A stretch of DNA of 64,000 bases from Humulus lupulus (GCF_963169125.1 NC_084795.1:188888214-188952213); one strand, 5' to 3'; counted from the first letter of the stretch, positions 10,928 to 23,430 are shown. Notes: generated by a model from the letters alone, not told the origin. Program-made: numbers and translations.

Positions 10928-11924
10928 ATGTCTATCTTTGGTAATCCTATCACTGCTTTAATCGCACAAGAAAAATTAATTGGTGATAACTTCATAAAAT
11001 GGAGATCAAATATGAATCTAGTGTTGGTTAGCGAAAACCACAAGTTTGTCCTAAATGAGGAATGTCCTGAAGAACCTGGCGCCAATGCCCTGAAACATGT
11101 ACGGGACAAATTTGATGCATGGATTCAATCCAATAACTAAGCTAAGTGCTATATGCTTGTAAGAATGAGTGATATCTTACGAACAAAGCATGAATCCATG
11201 GAAACTGCTTTTGAGATACTAGAATCTCTTAATGAAATGTTTGGGCGCCCATCTGATCAAAGTCGTCATGAGGCTACTAACCTACATGAATGCTAAGATG
11301 AAGAAAGGTTAGTCTGTGTGTGAGCATGCCTTGAACATGATCAGTGTACTCCATGAAGCTGAGACACATGGAGCAGTCATGGATGAAAAGACACAAGTAA
11401 GCATTATACTTGAGTCTTTAACTCCTGCTTTTTCTACATTCACAACAAATTATGTCATGAACAAATTAGAATTTAACATGACACAATTGCTGAATGAATT
11501 ACAAAATTTTGAGTCTTTGAACAAGACAATCTCAAGTCAGGCTGAAGCAAAACCATGTTCTTCTAAGAAGAAAAGGAAAAGCAATAACAATGACTACAAA
11601 ACTAAAAAGGACAATCCGAAAAAGGCAAAGAAGTCATCCAAGGCACCCGAGAACAAAAGGCACAATGACCCCAAACAAAAGGCACCCAAAGGAAAGTGTT
11701 TCCATTGTAATGTCGATGGTCATTGGAAGAGAAACTGTCCAAAGTATCTCACCGAGCTGAAAGAGAAAAAGAAAGGTAAATTAGATTTACTTGTACTCAA
11801 AGCTTGTATAGTGGAACATGATAAATTATCATGGATAGTGGATTCTGGTTCCACTAACCATGTTTGTTCTTGTTTGCAAATGCTTGAGTCAACGACACTG
11901 AGTCACTAAAACGATAAGAACTGA
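10928..11924 (+). pseudogene. Copia gag and start of protease, broken
   Basis: ATG at 10928 begins MSIFGNPITALIAQEKL, followed by FIKWRSNMNLVLVSEN, the start of a UBN2-type Copia Gag. TAA at 11138-11140 and frame changes near 11140-11310 break it. The frame resumes to a lysine-rich linker and a CCHC knuckle, CFHCNVDGHWKRNCPKY (about 11696-11746), then the protease start WIVDSGSTNHVC with the catalytic DSG. Coding similarity ends at about 11910, and at 11925 the sequence jumps into the 3' LTR. Gag would coat the RNA and the protease would cut the polyprotein; neither can be made here. Confidence 0.88.
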
Positions 11925-13245
11925 ATGGATGGCTGGGAGCATGTATCAACAATAAGGAATCTAATCTTTCCTAACAAATCGTATATTAGTTCCCTGAAGG
12001 GTTAATTCTGGAACTGAATGATTTTAAGCTCAAATCTATAATTAGATTATAGATTAATTATTCACTAGTGAATTAATGGTACTTAAGGAATAAGAAGTAA
12101 ATTAGAAAGGTAAAATGGTAATTATTCCATTCTAATTTATGAACTAATTAATTAGAGGGTTGAACTATTGTAAGATGGTTATATCAAGTGACAGCTTAGA
12201 ATAAGATTTCTGTAAAAGTATATCTATAACATAAAGAGTTCAATTCTAAATTTATAGTGGAGAAATATTATAATTAATAAATTAACTTTTATAATTAAAG
12301 AGTTTAATTATTTAGTTTCAATTTATTGGAGCTTAATGTTATAGGCTCATGGTCCCCGAAATAGCTCAAACAAACACTGACAAAGATAAATACAAAAATG
12401 GGCAAAATGACTTATTTGATAAGTAAAATATTTTTCTATGCACTAAACATAATTATTGTATAATTATGTGTAATTAATTAATTATTTGATTTAACAAAAA
12501 CATAATTAATTTTGAATTAATTTATTTTTGGGATTTTTGGTATTTAAATAATAAGAAAAATTGGGAAAAATCACATGCCTTCCTTGGCATGTGATACACG
12601 TGTAGCACAGTGCACAGTCACTATGCTACACACACAAGAAGCTTCTAGAAGTTTCTTTGTTCCACAATTTTAGTTATTTAAATATTAAATAAATAATAAG
12701 ATATTGTAATATGATTAAAATATTATTATTTAAACAAAATCTAATAACTGATTAGTTATTTTTAAATTGTTTAAAATAACTAATATTGTATTTTTAATAT
12801 ATTGGATATATTAAATATAGGAGATCAGTTTTTCAGATATATACTTTTTTTAGTGATAGAAAATATATCGTGAAATCTCCCTGAGAAAAATAAAACAATG
12901 ATACAAGCATTGGTCACTGTTCTTCACAAACTTATGTCCAAACTTTATCAGATCTCATGTGTTGAGAACATCTGATAAATAGATTTTGCCTATTGTTTTG
13001 TATAGCAAGCCAACACTCATTCTTTGTGTGTTGAGAACATTTTGGAAGATCCTGGTGTGAAATCTCAAGGATTTTTGTCGTACAGAAAGATAGCAGCAAG
13101 GAAGGACTTGAGGTAATTTTCTATTCATATCTTTGATTCAATATATATATATGTATGTGAAGAAGTAGATCTAGAAATCTTGTGGGAATAAATTAACAAT
13201 TTTGATTGTTGTTCCGCTGCGTATAATCTCTGATTTTATCTATAA
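11925..13245 (+). repeat. Truncated 3' LTR of Copia element F
   Basis: Matches 7734-9055 of the 5' LTR and lacks its first ~570 bases. The join lies at a shared ATGGATGG. The right end stops at TCTATAA, about 11-20 bases short of the 5' LTR end. Confidence 0.9.
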
Positions 13246-14331
13246 GGTGCATCCAAATCGATCTGAACACATTCTAGTTCGGGTTTGGATTTACTATTTT
13301 GGTGGTGTGCGGCTTCGGGTGTAACCCAAAACCCGAAAGGTAATCTTAAAGAAGGCCAATTTTATTTCTATTTTCCCTAACCTAAGTGACTCAACTAAGC
13401 CCCATGCCTCTATCTATCTCTCCCTCTCCCTCTCATGACCTTCTCTTCTCGGACCCTAACCTTAGCGGCAGCGACCAGCCACACCACCCCAGTCGCCACC
13501 CCTCCAATCCTCTCTCTCTCTCTCTTTCTTGTGTCCTTCTTTTCCCCGACCCTAACCCCAGTAGCAGTGGCCAGCCACTGTCCCTAACCCTAGTCGCCTC
13601 TCCGACCCTCTCTCTCTCTCTCATGACCTTCTCTTCAAACCCAACCTCAGTGGCAGTGGCCAACCACCCCACCCTAGCCACCGTCTATAACCCCAACTGC
13701 CCATCCATCCTAAGCTAGCCCCTCAGCCCCGCCCCTCTCTCGTCTTGACTGTCTCTGTCTCTCACACTCACCGTGTGAGCCGCCCCTCTGTCCCTCACTT
13801 CTCTGACTCTCACTCTCAAGCATGTCAGACTTGGATAGCACCACCACCACTATCTACAGCGACTTCGGCTCAGATTCAGGCAAGTATATACACTCTTAAA
13901 CTAATATTAAATTGACATATATTTTTGTTTTATATAGGAGTGAAGATTAATATATTATGTTAATGGATTTGAAAGTTTTTTTGGTGCAAATAATATATAA
14001 CACATGCATCCATTATATTCAAATCAAATAGACATATGCATACTATTTTTTGTGTGTTTAAATCAAAGGCAGCGACTCTAATAGATCCTATTTTTTTTCC
14101 TTTGGATTTATTTAACCTAATTAATTATTTGGTATGTATATATATATATATATTATATATATGTGTGTGAGGCCATATGCTAAAAAATTTACGTTTATTT
14201 TTGTGAATTTACAAGTTGGTCGTGAGTTTGAGAAGAAGATGGGTGCCGAGTGGTCGATAAATTTGAAGAGGTCGTAACTCTCTTCTATTAAAAAGCTTGA
14301 GGTAAATCTTAATATATTATCTTTCTTTTAG

Positions 14332-14525
14332 TGGATTCTATGCTTGTGTGTGAATGTGTGCTGCTCAATTGTAGTTGATTTTAGGCTTGTGCGTGAATGT
14401 GTGCTGCTCAGTTGTAGTGGATTCTAGGCTTATGTGTGAATGTGTGATGCTCTGTTGTAGTTGATTCTAGGCTTGTGTATGAATGTGTGTTGCTCATTTG
14501 TAGTTGATTACAAGCTTGTGTGTTG
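14332..14525 (+). repeat. Minisatellite inside the hAT intron
   Basis: About 4.5 units of 43-44 bases around GGCTTGTGTGTGAATGTGTG, just upstream of the acceptor-like site before 14576. A longer pure TA run lies at about 14137-14162. Confidence 0.85.
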
Positions 14526-14578
14526 TTTTGTTGATTAGATTTAGTTATGTATTTTTGTTAAATAATTTGTATTAGGTT

Positions 14579-16910
14579 ATGGATACTGAGGAAGTCGATG
14601 AAACTCATGCGGAAGATAATCAAGATCAACCTCCTCCTCCCACAGATAAAAGTCAACTTAGGGGTAGAAGGTAGAGGGGTAAACCTTCTTATAGTACTAA
14701 GCTTTCCCTCCCTACAAAAAAGGCAAAAGTGACTTCCATTTGGGAACATTTCACCAAGGAAGACCCTCCTCCTCCTGCACCCCCATCAATAACCAATCCT
14801 TTAGAAAAGCCTCCTTTGCCTAACTGTATATGTAACTATTGTAGATCTGGGTTTTTTTTTTTGTGAAACGAGAAAACATGGGACAAGTCATCTATGGAAC
14901 CATTTTAGGAATGTTTGTGAGCTTAGTCCATGGAGGATAGATGACCAAAAATAGAAGATTTTAAGTTTTGAACAGGTTAAGGGAGCAAAAGGATGGGGAA
15001 ACAAGCTTAGTATCATTGGCTTATAACAAAGAAGCTTTTAGAATAGACCTTACAAAATATGTTGTGTTGGATGAGTTATCATTTAGACATATTGAGGGTG
15101 AGGGCTTCAAAAAATTTGTGAAAACTCTTCAACCTAGGTTTGTCATTTCTTCTCGAATGACTGTTGCTAGGGATGTTTTGAAGTTATATGAAGAAGAGAA
15201 GGTGACATTGAAAAAGGTTTTGAGAAATGAGAGGCTATCTATTACTAGAAACACATGGACTTCCATAAGAAATATGAATACATGGTCATCACGGCTCATG
15301 GGATTGATAATAATTGGGCATACAAAAAAAGAGTTATTACCTTTTTCCAAGTGATAGATCATACATGAGAAACTATTAGCAAAGCTATCGAGTGATGTAT
15401 GAATGATTGGGTTATATCTAAGTTGTTTACCATTACGGTAGACAACGCTTCCTCTAATGATGTTGCCATTAGGTACTTGAAGAGGAAGTTCAGAGAGAAA
15501 GAGAAAGGACTTATTTTGGAAGGAAAGTTCTTACATATGAGGTGTTGTGCTCATATAGTAAACTTAATTGTCAGTGAAGGAATGAAGAAAAGCATGAGTC
15601 CATAGCTGCAATTAGAAATGTTGTGAGATATGTTAGGTATTCCCCTTCTAGGCTTATAACGTTTAAGGAATGTGTGAAAGAGGAAGGGATCGAATGCAAA
15701 TGACTTCTCTGTTTAGATGTCTAAACAAGGTGGATTTCGACATTCCTCATGGTTAATTGTTCACTCAAATTTAGAAAGGCGTTTGAAAGCATTGAAGGTG
15801 ATGGAAATTATTCGAAATATTTTAATGAGGTTGACAGAGATTGGAAGCCAAAGGAGAGACCACCATTTGGAAAACATTGGGATGATGCTTCAGTGTTTGT
15901 GAGATTTTTGGAGACATTTTATGACGTAACATTGAAATTTAGTGGCTCCACATACATCACCGCCAATAAGCACTTCATTGAAATATGCACCATGCAACAG
16001 GAGTTGAATGAATTAACATTTGATGATTGTTGCATGGCATGGCAAAGAACATGAAGCAGAAATATGACAAGTATTGGGGAAAGCTTGATGAATGTAATGA
16101 GGCACTTCTGATTTCCTTGGTTCTTGACCTCAGATACAAGCTTGATTTTCTCCATCATTGCTTTAGTGATATTCATGATGATGTAACGTGCACTATGATG
16201 GTTAAAGGGCTGGAGCAAACTATACGGGCAATGTTTGATCAATATCATGAGTCAATTAATACACATCTTGATCAATCAATGACTCAATCTCAAGCAATTG
16301 TTTCTGATTCAACCTCATATGTCATGTCTTCTCGGCCTACCACTAGTAGTACCAGTAGCAAGAGTAAGGGGTCATGTAATTTGCTTGATGATTATGTGGC
16401 ACAAAAAATGGAGGAGGGTGGTAAGACAAAAAATGAGATCGATAAGCATTTGGAAGAGGCAGTTGAGCTACCAAGTCAAAATTTTGATGTTTTGGGATGG
16501 TGGGTGAGTAGTCGATGCAAATACAAGTTACCACAGTTGCTTCTGAGGCGACATTTTCAACTGGGGATCGAATTTTGGATCCTTTTATGAGTTCGCTGAG
16601 CCCAAGGATGGTTGAAGCATTAATTTGTCTCAAGAATTGGTGGAACGATTCACATCAACATATCATCGTTCGAGACTACATGGATGAAACAAAAGTGCTT
16701 CATATCTCTAATGATCTTGAGTCTGGTAATTTTATTAGGATTTTTCATTATTTCAATTCAAGTGTCAAAGTGTTTTATATTCTAAAATTTATCATTATTT
16801 TAATAATATTTGTAGAGATGATGACCATGCTACTAGTGTTCCCCTCTGTTCATGCTCCATCTTCAGTTTCAGCCTCAACCCCATCGTCTACACAACAATC
16901 TGGGAATTAA
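14579..16910 (+). pseudogene. hAT transposase (BED zinc finger to dimerisation domain), broken
   Basis: ATG at 14579 follows an acceptor-like TATTAG. Parts in order: BED-type zinc finger (KVTSIWEHFTKED ... CNYC, about 14726-14850); the region with FRHIEGEGFKKFVKTLQPRF and NTWTSIRN (14968-15354); the catalytic-core motif FTITVDNASSND and CAHIVNLIVSEG (15399-15600); an AT-rich linker (15700-16500); the C-terminal hAT dimerisation region TVASEATFSTGDRILDPFMS with LSPRMVEALICLKNWW (16520-16640). At least five frame changes or stops separate the parts. A working enzyme would cut and paste hAT elements; this one cannot be produced. Confidence 0.88.
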
Positions 16911-17719
16911 AAAAGTAAGAACATTCTTATTTTACTAAGTAAGTGTTATATTGTTATTTATTTACTTTCTTTAATTTATAGTTTGTTTTGAAAGGGTTTG
17001 GATTTGGTCATTGAAGTTTCAAAATTTTGAAGGAGAACAAAAGAAGGACAAAGAACATTGTATTTTGGAAGAACTAAAGTTTGTTTAGGGAATTATGGTT
17101 GTATTTTTTGGACTTTATGAACCAAATCTTTTAGTGTTTACTGTTTAGTATTTACTATTTGGACTTGGACATTATGTTAATATGTTTGTACCTATTTTGG
17201 GCTTTGGATTTTGGACTTTATGACTTCTTTTCTTTTCTTATGTTTGTATTTTGAATTTGAACTTTTGATGGACATTAGTTCGAGAAGAGACTTTATGAAG
17301 TTTCTAACTTTCTATAAATTGTGTTGAAATTATGTTTTCTTTTATGCATTATGTTTGGCATGATGAAAATGTGGCACGGAAATTATGTTTGTTTTTACTT
17401 TTTATACATTATGTTCAAATTAAGTTTCTAAAAAAACATGAAAAACGTAAAAAAAAAAAATACAAACCAAAAGTAAAAAAACCTTAGAAAATGATATTTT
17501 TGCAAAAAAAAAAAAAAGCTATCGAAGCCCATTGAAGGCCCAAACGCGAAACTTGACCTTTTGACACCCGAACCCAAGCCCACCTGACTCGAGCCTACCC
17601 GACACACAAAACCCGAAACCTGAAAACACTATAAATCCAAAATTGTTTCAGATGACTTCAATACCATTTTCTTACACCCGAACCTGACCAAACTCGAACC
17701 TGAGCACCTGAAAACCAGT

Positions 17720-17921
17720 CCGATGTTCAGCCTTAGCAGCAGCCCAGGAAGCAGCGACCGAGAATGCGGCAGCAGTGGTAGCATAGGATAGGGAAGTCAT
17801 TGATGGGGACGCTAAAGAGGATCCCAAAGAGGATCTAAAAGAGGATCCCGATTGGGATTCAAAAGAAGATCTAGAGGAGGATCTGGAGGAGGACGACTCC
17901 GACATCAAGATCATAGCTTGA
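17720..17921 (+). pseudogene. Acidic leader ORF of chromovirus C
   Basis: One frame reads an Ala-rich start (ALAAAQEAATENAAAVVA), a TAG near 17783, then acidic repeats KEDPKEDLKEDPDWDSKEDL and EEDLEEDDSD, ending IIA at TGA 17919-17921. It lies about 380 bases before gag. I do not recognise its function. Element E has an ORF with an acidic tail in the same place (51412-52040 minus). Confidence 0.5.
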
Positions 17922-18298
17922 GTGTATAGATAGATTATATGGCTATGTATTTTATTTTGGGGATACTAATTATATGTATAGCGGTATATTTTATTTAGCG
18001 GTTGTAGAACTTATATGTTAGAGGTAAGTTTTGTAAATCCATTAGGATAACTAATCTCAACTAAATGACATTTAGGGTTAATTTTGTAAATCCATAGGAT
18101 AACCAAGCCCAAATTTTGAAACTCTATATAAAATTATGTTTATATATGGTAAGAGTTAGTATCCACTTTATGAATTGATTTTTGTGATTATATAGATATT
18201 TGTGGAGTACGTAATATTTTTATTAAGTAATTGATTACCGTTAGTTCTAATCCCTCGTTCTCATTTTTGCTTAGACGTCTCTATGTTCATTTAATCAT

Positions 18299-18876
18299 AA
18301 TGGTACATCCTAGGACCCGGGCATAGAGACAATAAAATTTGCCTACTTTAGAAGAACAAGTACAAGCCTTGGAAAGAACGCTGGTGGAACAACTAGTGTA
18401 AAGGGAACATGATAGGAAAAGGTAGGCAGACACCGAGGCTTGCCAGACATAAATGTTCCAGACGCTGCTACAAAGACTCCCATCGGAACTCAACAACACT
18501 CCTAACAACCAAGTACCACTCGAAGTTAACATAGAAGCCCCTGGGTAGCAGGTTGACGCTAGACAAGTTAACCCGCCAGCAGAAGTATCAAGGGTTGACC
18601 AATCCAAACCAATCTCAGAAAGATTCAGTCAACAAAACCCACCTACTTTCGAGGGGATTGCCGATCCTATGGTAACCGAGGAATGGGTGAGTGTGTTGTA
18701 ACAAATTTTTGACTTTATCGAAGCTTCGAGAAGGAGATAGTGATTTGTGCAACGTATATGCTACAAAAAGATGCCCGCATCTATTGGGACGCAACTAAGA
18801 AAGGACACAATGTGGCTGAGATGGAATGGTCAAAGTTCCTTACTTTGTTCAATTCTAAATACTACAATAGGATTGT
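18299..18876 (+). pseudogene. Chromovirus C gag, N-terminal part
   Basis: ATG at 18299 begins MVHPRTRA. After several stops comes the conserved gypsy Gag core: SERFSQQNPPTFEGIADPMV, then TEEWVSVL, ATYMLQKDARIYWDATKKGH and WSKFLTLFNSKYYN. These match capsid segments of Tekay/Del-type chromoviruses. A frame change lies near 18720 in the IFDFIEAS segment. The Athila element H interrupts it right after KYYN. Confidence 0.85.
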
Positions 18877-20784
18877 TGATAACTCTAAAAAATAAAGCTA
18901 TTTTACCATAATTTATATGCTAATTGTTGCTTAGTTCTTGAATTTTTAATTAATCTGTTAACTTTTTAAGTAATTTTGAATTTATTAGGTTTGTTTTAAT
19001 TTTATAGATTTTTGTGTGTTTTTATAGTTATTTTGTTGTAAAATGTTGTAGTTTAATTATTTAAATTATTGTTGTTTAGTTAGAAGTAAAAAAATACACT
19101 TTTATTAATCTTAAATGTTAAATTAAATTAAGTTTTAATTAGTATTTACAAAGAATTAATATGATTTATTTTGTAATTGAAAATATTTGATTATGATTTA
19201 ATTTATGTTTATTTTGTAGGGAATATGTTGTATTTTTGGGCTCTTGAAAAGCAAGAAAAAGAAATTAAAACAAAATGGATTCCTAGTTATTGGCCCAACA
19301 AGCTCCAAGGCTTGTGCCTCCTAGCCAAGGCCCGAAGCTCACCTACACTCCCAATGGGCAACTTCACATGGGCCTTGCCCCTCTGTCCAGAGACCCACAC
19401 AAGCCCATCCAGCCAACATGGGCCTGCCATTAGCTCTAGATGAGCTCACGCGTCTAGTAGCTGTTGTTCTCCTTTGGCCCACCACCATTCTCACCCAGAC
19501 ACCTGCCCAACCAGCCCTTCCTCCTTTGACCAGCAGCCTAGAAGCCTCATGCACCCTTCTCGGCCCAGATGCCAACTGCTGCCAAGCCCAACAAACAATT
19601 GAGAGCAAATTTTCTTGAGCCCAACAATGTCCCCTTGTCCCATCTACCATGAATGTCCAAAAATGCCACATTTTTACCCATCTTTTCTACACATTTTACT
19701 ACAAAATCAATCATTACACCCCAAAATTTACCGTCACATGGTTCAAGACATCTTTTCACACTAATTATGCCATATTATTCTTTATTTAAAATTTAATTTA
19801 ATCAATTTAATTAATTTAAATTGATTATTTTAAAACTTTATTTTGCCTATAAATAGGTAGTTTCAAACATTTTGGGTGGTGCTTAATATTTTGGTTACTA
19901 TCATCTTTTCTACACTTTCTCTCTTCTTTTTGGAAAATCATTTTGTGCCAAGTATGTATTTCTTTTGTAATATGTTTTGGATTCTAGTTATGTGCTTATC
20001 TTTTTCATAAGATTATTAAGATCATGATGAAACAACTTGTAACTTGGTAGTATTGATTGTTGTATGTTGATTTCCCTTGCAATGCAACAAAGTCTATGTA
20101 ATTTTTCTTCTTCATATATGTCTTTCATATTTAATATCTTGTATTTTGGATTGTTAGATAATATTACACTTTGTTCTTCATCTTGCAAAACATAATATTC
20201 TTTCATTAAGATGTGTCATTAAATTGTCCACATCCAATTGTTAGAACAAATATATTATGTTTTCCCTTATAAATAATGTTATTTGATTTTTTGTTGTTTA
20301 ATTAAGTTGATTCACATTAAATACTTTGAAATTATTTTATTGAAAAGTGAAGAAAAATCCTATCTTCTTAAAAATAATTTGTGCTTAAATTATAATCTAT
20401 TTTGGAAATAATAGTTTGATTTATTTTAACTATCACTAAAACTTAAGAATCAATATACTAATAATAGTATTAAACTTACTTTTTGTGGATTCTAGTATCT
20501 TAATAATATTTCTTTTACAACTTGTTTACGAATCATAGTTTGTTTATTTTTCATGTCTTAAATATCTTTATTTTCTATCTTTTATTTTATTTTCTTGAGA
20601 TTATATCTAATCAATCTTTGGAGCTAGGTTAGAGTTTATTTAATTTTGATTTAAAATAGTTTCTTTTTATTTTAGTCAATTCTTTTGGGTTCCACCTCGT
20701 GCTTACATGAACACTATACTCCATTTATGATTCGTGCGCTTGCAGGTTATACATATTTAAAACGTACAACTTTTTGGTCCATCA
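18877..20784 (+). repeat. 5' LTR of Athila element H
   Basis: About 1.9 kb, TGATAACTCT to TTTTTGGTCCATCA, just before the primer site. Its last third recurs at 45375-46039 and, inverted and more diverged, at 55508-55999. TATA box TATAAATA at 19848-19855 (context TTGCCTATAAATAGGTAG). A GC-richer block at 19290-19620 has ORFs on both strands that look like chance. The start could be 3 bases earlier (TGTTGATAAC, 18874). Confidence 0.85.
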
Positions 20785-20790
20785 AGTTTT

Positions 20791-20809
20791 TGGCGCCGTT
20801 TCCGAGGGA
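20791..20809 (+). other. Primer binding site and leader of element H
   Basis: TGGCGCCGTTTCCGAGGGA, close to the TGGCGCCGTTGCCGGGGA box common in Athila elements. The leader continues to 21372, where element B begins; it has a purine-rich stretch (20879-20940) and no gene. Confidence 0.8.
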
Positions 20810-21372
20810 TTGCAAGAAAAGAGACAAACTTTTTCTCAAGGTTAGTGAATTCTTCTTCTAGTTATTTTAATTTATGCACTAAAAAGGTATAAAAGAAATA
20901 TAAAAATATAAAACTAAAAAAAAAAAGATAAGAAGAAAATTTGGGACGGTTCTACCACCTATAAAAAAATTACTCATATATCTATTTTTACTTATGCCAT
21001 CTATTATTGTTGTTAGTTGATGGCACTTGTGCGCCCTAGTTTTTTTTACCTTATTTTTACTAGTTGATGGCAATTTTAGCTCTTAGTTTTTGCTTTATTT
21101 CAGTTACGGTTGATGGAATGCTATGCCTCCTAACTCTTCTTCAATTTTAGTTAACATTATCTATTTTTCTTTATTTTATTTATCTCATCATATTATTGTG
21201 TAATTGTGGAAAAAATACTTGAAAAACAAACCCAAATCTTGTCCTTTCACCATAAGCAATATTTGCTTAAAGGAAATTTGAACAAAATTCCCAATCTGCC
21301 TCTGCTAATTAACCTCGGCGAGTTGTTAGTGGTGTACGAGTAAGTGGAATCAAATAGGCCTGGGGACAAGTA

Positions 21373-22243
21373 TGTTGACCGCCTTTTTCACAATCAACCC
21401 TTAGAAGAGAGATTAAAGAAAGAAGAGAATAGAAAACAAGGATTTTTACGTGGTTCAGGTTATAAAAGAACCCTAGTCCACGAGGCTCTAGTATTAAAAG
21501 GTTTGGAAGCTTGTGAGGGCAAGCTTCAACAAAGTATTCTCAGGAAGTGTTTAGGTTGCTCTGAGTACAAGGTCTTTTCTCTATAAAAAATTGACCCCTT
21601 TACAATTAGACTTCCAACCCTATTTATAGAGGCTGGGGTCATTAATTTTAATCATAAGTAATTAATACAAATCCTTCCCATTATTGGGGGATTAATACTA
21701 ATACAATGCATTGGTCTACATTGAATAGAGACCACGGCCCAAGTCAGATATGCGGGGCCCCCTGCAGAAAAGCACCTACCTTATAGGGAACATGCCCCAG
21801 TTACTATCAAGTCGTGTTGTAAGTACCTCCATTTCAGATGGCGTAGTGGGTGTGCGAATTGTCGAGTCGTACACTCGACAACACTATTGATGGATTGTCC
21901 ATAATGGTTGTTAGACGATCCTCTGGCTCTGAAAACCTATATTTAATGACACATTGCCCCTTATCTTAGGTCCGAGAACCAGATGCTCGAACTTGGGAGA
22001 CGACTAGGGGACAAGAGCCTTCGCCTTAATTTCTCAAGCTGGAGAACCTCCAGCTCCGAGGACAAACCTCGGGAAGTAACCTACTAAGGCACCCACAACC
22101 CACTGTCAAAAACGAAGTCTCACCTAGGAGGACCCTTGCTTCGACTAGAGGCCTCGGGCAGTAACATGCCATGATGATGTCTATGAATGTCTGAGCCAAT
22201 CACTGGGGGTTGCCACGTGTTGGAGGTGAAAATACGAACAACG
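21373..22243 (-). repeat. 3' LTR of Tat element B
   Basis: 871 bases, alignable to 36969-37836 over its whole length with clear divergence, so the insertion is not recent. On the + strand it begins TGTTGACCGCC; the other end reads CAACG instead of CAACA. TATA box on the minus strand (TATAAATAGGG) at about 21622-21632. Confidence 0.9.
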
Positions 22244-22253
22244 TTTTCCCCCC
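22244..22253 (-). other. Polypurine tract of element B
   Basis: On the minus strand GGGGGGAAAA directly precedes the 3' LTR. Confidence 0.85.
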
Positions 22254-22590
22254 AGTCTCTACTAGCTCTCGGACAGTGGAGACTTAACTTAAATGTGATT
22301 TGAAAAAGCGGAGGGAAAAAATGCTTGGGCTTTCCTCTTACGTCACTATGAAAATAAAATCCACGTGTCAATGCCCCATTGCTGGGCCCATCAATTTGTG
22401 CATTTAATTAGGGGTCAACTTTGAGTTCCCAAACGTCCACTCTGCACTCGAGGTGTCTTTTCCCAAAGAAAAAGCAATGATTGTGATCTGCACCTTTTGA
22501 ACCCTAACTGTTGGATCACTCTCATGATCTCATCAGAGTAAGCCATCCGACGGGGTTGGGGAAGTTGCTTCCCTCGCAAGTTTTACTAGG

Positions 22591-23429
22591 TATAAAAGCT
22601 CAGGAAAACCATCTTCAGCCTCACACGATAACTATACTAAAATCAAAAACCTCTCAGAACACTCTCTTCTCTCTCGCCTGCCCCTCACCTTCAATCCCTT
22701 TTTTTCACGATCTCTAGACGACTGGTGTGAATCGTCGTATTTCTAGGAAGTCGGCAAGGGATATTTCAAGGTTAGGACTCACCTCAACACCTACCTCCGT
22801 TTCATCTCGGGTAAGTACCTTCGACCCACCTTTCTATTTTTGTGTGTGCTTGAGGTTTTTTCATTATATATTTAGGAATACCAATGGTATGAGATTTTAG
22901 AGTCTTTTTCTAGTTTTCACAAGTCATTTTAGGCACATTTTGGCGTTAGGGACGTTCAAAATGACTTTCAAAAGTCTGTCAAATTTGTGTTTCTGAGCCT
23001 GTGACCAGAATCTGGGGAATTTCACGATTCCGATAGGTTTATCCCCTCTGGCTTGTCCTAAGGTGTCGGGGATACCCCGCATTTCCAAAACTGTTCTCTT
23101 CTTCTCGAGCAGTATCCCTGGAGTCATTCATGTTTTGGCCATCTTTCCTTCAGTCAAAATACTAACTCCTTGGTTTTTGTCTCAGATGTCAGAGGAACTC
23201 CAACAATTACACGAACACGGGTTTTATCTCTTAAACCAGGAGATCTCCGATATGGCCTAAGCATAAAATATCTCTGAAGGCAATATAAGGACAGGAATCC
23301 AAGAGCCAGTTGGGGATCTAGTTGTTTGTCCCGGCATCCAAGTGGCGGTGAGGCCCAAAATGCCCTAAGACCGGGGCCTAACTGTTGAGGAGGTTAACAG
23401 GGCCCTTCTTCCACACCCTACTCAAAAGT
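22591..23429 (+). pseudogene. Antisense gene of Tat element B: promoter and first exons
   Basis: TATA box TATAAAAG (22591-22598) lies 348 bases inside the LTR edge, similar to A (about 260) and D (250). A first exon without a used ATG ends at CATCTCGG|GTAAGTACC (donor 22811). The acceptor GTCTCAG precedes ATG at 23186, starting MSEELQQLHEHGFYLL; a TAA follows at about 23261. The frame then drifts through VEEVNRALL to about 23425, where element J begins. The N-terminal sequence is unlike A and D. The 3' part is at 27658-29066. A CACGTG also lies upstream (about 22353). Confidence 0.6.
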
Positions 23430-23430
23430 A

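Larger units (their letters stand above)
7165..13245 (+). mobile_element. Ty1/Copia LTR retrotransposon F, deleted
   Basis: 5' LTR (7165-9066), initiator-Met-type primer site (9069-9081), long leader, gag with the first part of protease (10928-11924), then directly the distal part of the 3' LTR (11925-13245). Integrase, RT and RNase H are missing. The gag-protease order and the UBN2-like gag place it in Copia. The two LTR parts are nearly identical by eye, so the deletion hit a rather young copy. Possible left target bases are GATAA (7160-7164); the right partner is unclear because the last bases of the 3' LTR are also missing. Confidence 0.88.
13246..17711 (+). mobile_element. hAT-type DNA transposon G, decayed
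   Basis: It contains a broken hAT transposase (14579-16910) between flanks rich in TTCGGGTT/AACCCGAA motifs (13286-13345 and 17525-17700), typical of plant hAT ends. Left end AGGTGCATCC (13245 onward) and right end GAGCACCTG (17703-17711), complement CAGGTGCTC, suggest short inverted ends AGGTGC, but no 8-bp target duplication is visible, so the borders are approximate. 13386-13720 is a pyrimidine-rich (CTCTCT) leader-like segment, and ATGTCAGACTTGGATAG (13821) may open a short first exon with a donor-like site at 13880. Confidence 0.75.

Noticed and set aside
13386..13718. Ser/Pro-rich ORF as a host gene exon
   Set aside because: Pyrimidine-rich low-complexity leader of the hAT element; no similarity visible.
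14137..14162. TA microsatellites (also near 42815 and 42930)
   Set aside because: Ordinary simple repeats of AT-rich plant DNA, not worth separate findings.
13238..17719. 8-bp target duplication for hAT element G
   Set aside because: TATCTATA on the left has no partner after 17711.
17672..17914. Minus-strand Ser-rich ORF
   Set aside because: It is the complement of the acidic KED/EED repeat block of the chromovirus C leader; the serine pattern is a shadow of GAG/GAT codons.
19177..19759. Overlapping ORFs on both strands as a possible host gene
   Set aside because: Inside the 5' LTR of Athila H; no domain, and reading frames end by chance.
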